This document shows positions 4,990 through 7,810 of a stretch of 7,810 nucleotides of DNA, piece after piece. Under the pieces are notes generated by a model, which searched no databases, had not been told where the DNA came from, and saw only the letters and a program-made list of their open reading frames with translations. The first letter of the stretch is position 1. Every line of letters begins with the position of its first letter. Origin of the DNA: a bacterium. Its GTDB lineage: Bacteria > Cyanobacteriota > Vampirovibrionia > Gastranaerophilales > Gastranaerophilaceae. The stretch is from assembly GCA_017995595.1 (NCBI GenBank), contig JAGOIO010000061.1, forward strand, positions 1 to 7,810. Reading direction: 5' to 3'. The position numbers and the translations under genes are program-made.

Positions 4990-7299
4990 TTAAAGCTCTT
5001 CTTTAGCATGAGGATTTATATCAATAACTTCTGCTTTTTCTAATACAGGAGTGTCGTCTTGAACGAAAAATCCGCCATCATTTCTTTTTGATTGAGAATT
5101 GTCAAGGTCTTTATCTTTATCACCTTTTTTGCCAAGTGTATCAGGATTAATTACGGTCATCTTTTTGTAATTAATTTGTGAACCTTTAGCATCAAGAGCT
5201 ACTGCAAGAGTTAGGAACGTCTGTTGTCTTATAGTATCATAGCCAAAATTCAATTTGATATCATCAGGTCCTAAAGATATGAAGAAAGAATCTTCTTGAA
5301 AAGTTTTTCCGTCCCAAGAGTCATTACTCAAGTTCAAAGAAACAAACCATGAAGCAGTTAAATATTTGCAAAGTCTTAAAGTTTCACGAGCATATACGTT
5401 AGAACGTCCATAAACGTATTTATCAAAAACAAACGGAGATTCATCGCTAAATCCTGAAAGGAAGTATCCGACATCTTGCATCCAATATTTATATTGAGTA
5501 TGCAAAGCAGGTCCGATTCTAACAATATTTTGAGTAGCACCTGTTCCGTAAACTGTAGATGCACCAAATCCTACCAAGCTAAGAGTAGCACTGAAAAGTT
5601 TATCTTCATTTTTGTAATTGTATAAAGTTTGAGCGGCAGTTCCTGCATATCTAAATCTTGTAGTACCGATTCCTGCACCGTCAGCCCAAAAGCTTTTAGG
5701 ATTACCCAGATAGTCTTGAAAATAACCGGCTGTTATTCTTTGGTCATAAGTAAAATCTCTGTTTGCACCAAGAGTTTTTGGAATACTGTAGCTATCTTTA
5801 TAAACTAAATCAACACCGACTTTTGGCATTCTAAATCCTAAAGGACCTTCATCTAAGTATGAATTTGTACCATATTGCAAGTATAAGTGGTCATCTAAGC
5901 GTTGTTTACCACGTATAACCCAAATTTTATCAGCAGTACCAAAAGCTGCTTGTGTTATGTTTGTTGCACTTTTATATTTTACTAAACCACCCCAGCCCCA
6001 TTGTTTATCATCAGATAAAGAGCCGTTGCTGTGTCCGTGATAATTCAAGAATGGTACTAATTTTAAATTTGTTCCTCTAGGTGTATCAAAATCGAATCCG
6101 GGACCTATATATGAACCCAAGTTCGTCATTGAACCTAATTCCGGATAATCGGCTTCCACGTAATCATGAGCTTTATTTGAGTGGATTGTTATTGATGGAA
6201 TTGTAAATAATTTCTTTTCGTGGAAATATACGGTTGCATGTTTTAAAGATACAGTATCATGGCTTGCTTTTGAATTAATAATCAAATCTTTTGTATCAAT
6301 TCTGAAAGTTTCAGTGTCTTTTGAAAAGAAAGATTTATCTTTTTCGCCAATCATCATTTGGAATAAATCAGGGCCGAAAGTATCTGTACGGAATTTTATG
6401 TCAGTATGCCTATTTACAAATAATTGTCCGTTTTCTTGAATAATTTTATCTCCGTACATATATCCTTTTTTGGCATGAGAAACTACTTGAAGCATTTGTG
6501 TTTCAGGATTGTCCATAAGTGCATTTTCTTCGTTCATATCGATATCGATTGAATCTCCGAAAAGGTCATGACCTTCTTTATTAATGACAACATGCCCGTT
6601 AGCTTTAATATGATTGGAATCTTGATTATAAATTATATGGTCAGCTTTTAGAGTTGACTTATTTTTTGGAAAATACAAACTTGCATTACCGTCAGCTAAA
6701 AGTTCAGACTTATCAGCATAATAATTCATTACATCACAATTCAAAATGGCTTGACTTGCTAAAGTTGCAGATGTAGTAGCAGTTGTATCTTGAGAGACTT
6801 GAGATTTAGAATTCTTTAAGTCTTTGTTTTTAAGTTTTAATCTTAATCTTTTAACAGGTCCTGGAGTTTTTCCGTCAGAGTTATCAACTTCACCATCATT
6901 AGACATTTGATTTACAGTCATAGCTTCTGTTTTAATTCTTTTGTCAACTTTTTGCTTATGAACAGTAACAAAATAGCTGTCTGTATAAGAGTTTAAATTA
7001 TCTAATTCTTCTTGTATTTTTTGCTTATCTTCTTTGCTGACAGCATTTTTCAAATCACGTTGCTTATCTTTTAATAGTTGAAGTTTTGCTTGTTCTTTCT
7101 TTTCTTTTGCGATATTTGTATCGGAAATGACTTTTTGACCGTACATATCACGTTCAACGGTATTTTTAACTTTAGGTTTTTTATCTTTATTCTTGCTAAA
7201 TTTGCTAAAAATAGATGCTTGAGAAGAGCTAGTCGTAGCAACGAGTGCAACGATTAGCAAAATAACTTTTATATTCTTTTTTGAAAAATTTATGTTCAT
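4990..7299 (-). CDS. lptD: OstA/LptD-like outer-membrane assembly protein
   Basis: Probable outer-membrane beta-barrel of the LptD (OstA/Imp) family, which inserts lipopolysaccharide into the outer leaflet. The 769 residues run: Sec signal peptide (1 to about 29; KKNIK, a hydrophobic core at 11-21, likely cleavage after QAS); a lysine-rich, low-complexity region (about 32-175) with a predicted coiled coil at about 62-102; an OstA/LptA-like beta-jellyroll (about 186-300, with ELLADGNASLYF, KADHIIYN and LFGDSIDIDMNEENALMDNP); the FHEKKLFTIPSITIHS segment (359-374) leading into the barrel; YIGPGFDFDTPRGTNLKLVPF split across 397-417; barrel strands to about 705; and a hydrophilic charged tail (about 710-769). 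The front region and the tail are unusual for LptD. There are only two cysteines, C188 and C644. The start has AAGGA 8 nt upstream. It lies between M23 peptidase and aldolase genes on one strand. Whether the cell makes LPS cannot be told here, so 'LptD' is a family call. Confidence 0.85.
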   Translation of the reverse strand: MNINFSKKNIKVILLIVALVATTSSSQASIFSKFSKNKDKKPKVKNTVERDMYGQKVISDTNIAKEKKEQAKLQLLKDKQRDLKNAVSKEDKQKIQEELDNLNSYTDSYFVTVHKQKVDKRIKTEAMTVNQMSNDGEVDNSDGKTPGPVKRLRLKLKNKDLKNSKSQVSQDTTATTSATLASQAILNCDVMNYYADKSELLADGNASLYFPKNKSTLKADHIIYNQDSNHIKANGHVVINKEGHDLFGDSIDIDMNEENALMDNPETQMLQVVSHAKKGYMYGDKIIQENGQLFVNRHTDIKFRTDTFGPDLFQMMIGEKDKSFFSKDTETFRIDTKDLIINSKASHDTVSLKHATVYFHEKKLFTIPSITIHSNKAHDYVEADYPELGSMTNLGSYIGPGFDFDTPRGTNLKLVPFLNYHGHSNGSLSDDKQWGWGGLVKYKSATNITQAAFGTADKIWVIRGKQRLDDHLYLQYGTNSYLDEGPLGFRMPKVGVDLVYKDSYSIPKTLGANRDFTYDQRITAGYFQDYLGNPKSFWADGAGIGTTRFRYAGTAAQTLYNYKNEDKLFSATLSLVGFGASTVYGTGATQNIVRIGPALHTQYKYWMQDVGYFLSGFSDESPFVFDKYVYGRSNVYARETLRLCKYLTASWFVSLNLSNDSWDGKTFQEDSFFISLGPDDIKLNFGYDTIRQQTFLTLAVALDAKGSQINYKKMTVINPDTLGKKGDKDKDLDNSQSKRNDGGFFVQDDTPVLEKAEVIDINPHAKEEL

Positions 7300-7307
7300 A
7301 AAATTTT

Positions 7308-7312
7308 TCCTT
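7308..7312 (-). promoter_or_regulatory. Ribosome-binding site of the LptD-like gene
   Basis: AAGGA reads on the minus strand at 7312-7308, 8 nt before the ATG at 7299. It fixes the start directly ahead of the signal peptide. The whole 32-nt gap to the M23 stop codon is taken up by this site and A/T-rich sequence, and no promoter is visible in it, which supports co-transcription. Confidence 0.65.
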
Positions 7313-7331
7313 ATTTTTCAGTAATAAATCT

Positions 7332-7810
7332 TTAGATATAACTTAGAGGGTTAGTTGGACGGCCGTTAACACGAACTTCAAAGTGAACGTGAGGACCGGT
7401 AGAATATCCTGTTGTACCCTCTCTACCAACGGTTTGACCTTTGCCAACCATTTGTCCCGGAGAAACTTTTGTAGAACACATGTGAGCATACAAAGTTGTA
7501 ATCGGAACACCGTTAACAAGCCCGTGGTCAAGTATAACTACTTTTCCGTATCCACCGTACCAGCCTGCATATATTACACGACCGGAGTTTGCTGCATGAA
7601 CGGAAGAACCGTAAGGGCCTGCAATATCGACTCCTGAGTGGAACGTTCTGCTGTGGAATATCGGGTGAACTCTCCAACCGAATGGAGAAGTAATCATACC
7701 ACCGATTGGTCTGACAAAGCCTCCTGATACGCTTACATGAGAATCTCCGCCTGACATTGAGCCTCCGCCTCCGCTTGATGGTGCTGAATATCTTATACGA
7801 CGGGTAATTA
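7332..7810 (-). CDS. M23 (LytM-type) peptidoglycan endopeptidase (5' end cut by window)
   Basis: Zinc metallopeptidase of family M23, which cuts peptide cross-bridges of peptidoglycan in the periplasm or at the cell surface. Only the C-terminal 159 residues or so are visible. The frame stays open to the right edge, so an ATG at 7757 is probably internal: upstream of it the frame reads through SAPSSGGGGS, a glycine-serine linker. Counting from that ATG, the zinc ligands are His40 and Asp44 (FHSGVDIA) and His125, with catalytic histidines His92 (LYAHM) and His123 (GPHVHFEV). All are intact, so the domain should be active, unlike degenerate EnvC/NlpD-type activators. The domain ends almost at the C-terminus (RPTNPLSYI). 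The coding stretch looks richer in G+C than its neighbours, partly from its many glycine codons. The missing N-terminal part could carry a signal peptide, LysM or coiled-coil region. It precedes the LptD-like gene by 32 nt on the same strand. Confidence 0.93.
   Translation of the reverse strand, partial: ITRRIRYSAPSSGGGGSMSGGDSHVSVSGGFVRPIGGMITSPFGWRVHPIFHSRTFHSGVDIAGPYGSSVHAANSGRVIYAGWYGGYGKVVILDHGLVNGVPITTLYAHMCSTKVSPGQMVGKGQTVGREGTTGYSTGPHVHFEVRVNGRPTNPLSYI

Noticed and set aside
7383..7637. 84-codon plus-strand reading frame opposite the M23 gene
   Set aside because: It is antisense to the conserved catalytic domain, and its cysteine-rich translation has no recognisable motif.
7332..7757. 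M23 peptidase as a complete short protein starting at 7757
   Set aside because: The frame continues open to the window edge through a Gly/Ser linker, and there is no ribosome-binding site before 7757; the sequence there is the linker's glycine codons.
7340..7810. Higher G+C of the M23 stretch as a sign of horizontal transfer
   Set aside because: The rise is largely explained by glycine-, proline- and valine-rich domain content and linker; the piece is short and no mobile-element boundary is seen.

Overview
The window is about 7.8 kb of AT-rich bacterial DNA with compact, mostly housekeeping gene content. An OstA/LptD-type outer-membrane protein with a signal peptide implies a diderm (Gram-negative-type) cell. 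The AT-rich codon use and the mix of a NifS-type cysteine desulfurase, an LptD-like protein with a lysine-rich N-terminal region and an M23 endopeptidase would fit a host-associated non-photosynthetic Cyanobacteriota (Vampirovibrionia/Gastranaerophilales, 'Melainabacteria'). That placement is inference from general look, not proof; other low-GC diderms are possible. No mobile element, CRISPR array, tRNA or rRNA was seen.

Left half (plus strand): a group I cysteine desulfurase truncated by the left edge; a 154-bp intergenic region with a good extended -10 promoter and two short dyads in the presumed leader; aspS (aspartyl-tRNA synthetase); ribF (bifunctional riboflavin kinase/FAD synthetase) only 3 nt behind aspS and without a clear Shine-Dalgarno; then an 83-bp gap with a second extended -10 promoter built into an inverted repeat; and a small P-loop kinase that resembles animal-type phosphomevalonate kinase and nucleoside-monophosphate kinases.

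Right half (minus strand, read right to left): an M23 (LytM-type) peptidoglycan endopeptidase truncated by the right edge, then an OstA/LptD-like outer-membrane protein 32 nt downstream, then a class II (zinc) aldolase 43 nt further on. The short same-strand spacing suggests one transcript. The first two act on the cell envelope; the aldolase is a soluble sugar-phosphate type enzyme whose substrate cannot be read from the context. The two halves converge at 4325/4326, where the stop codons of the kinase and the aldolase lie back to back with no base between them.

No clearly new system is evident. The points most worth a second look are the unusual architecture of the LptD-like protein (long lysine-rich predicted coiled coil in front, charged tail behind, exactly two cysteines), the phosphomevalonate-kinase-like P-loop protein, and the structured promoter and leader regions.
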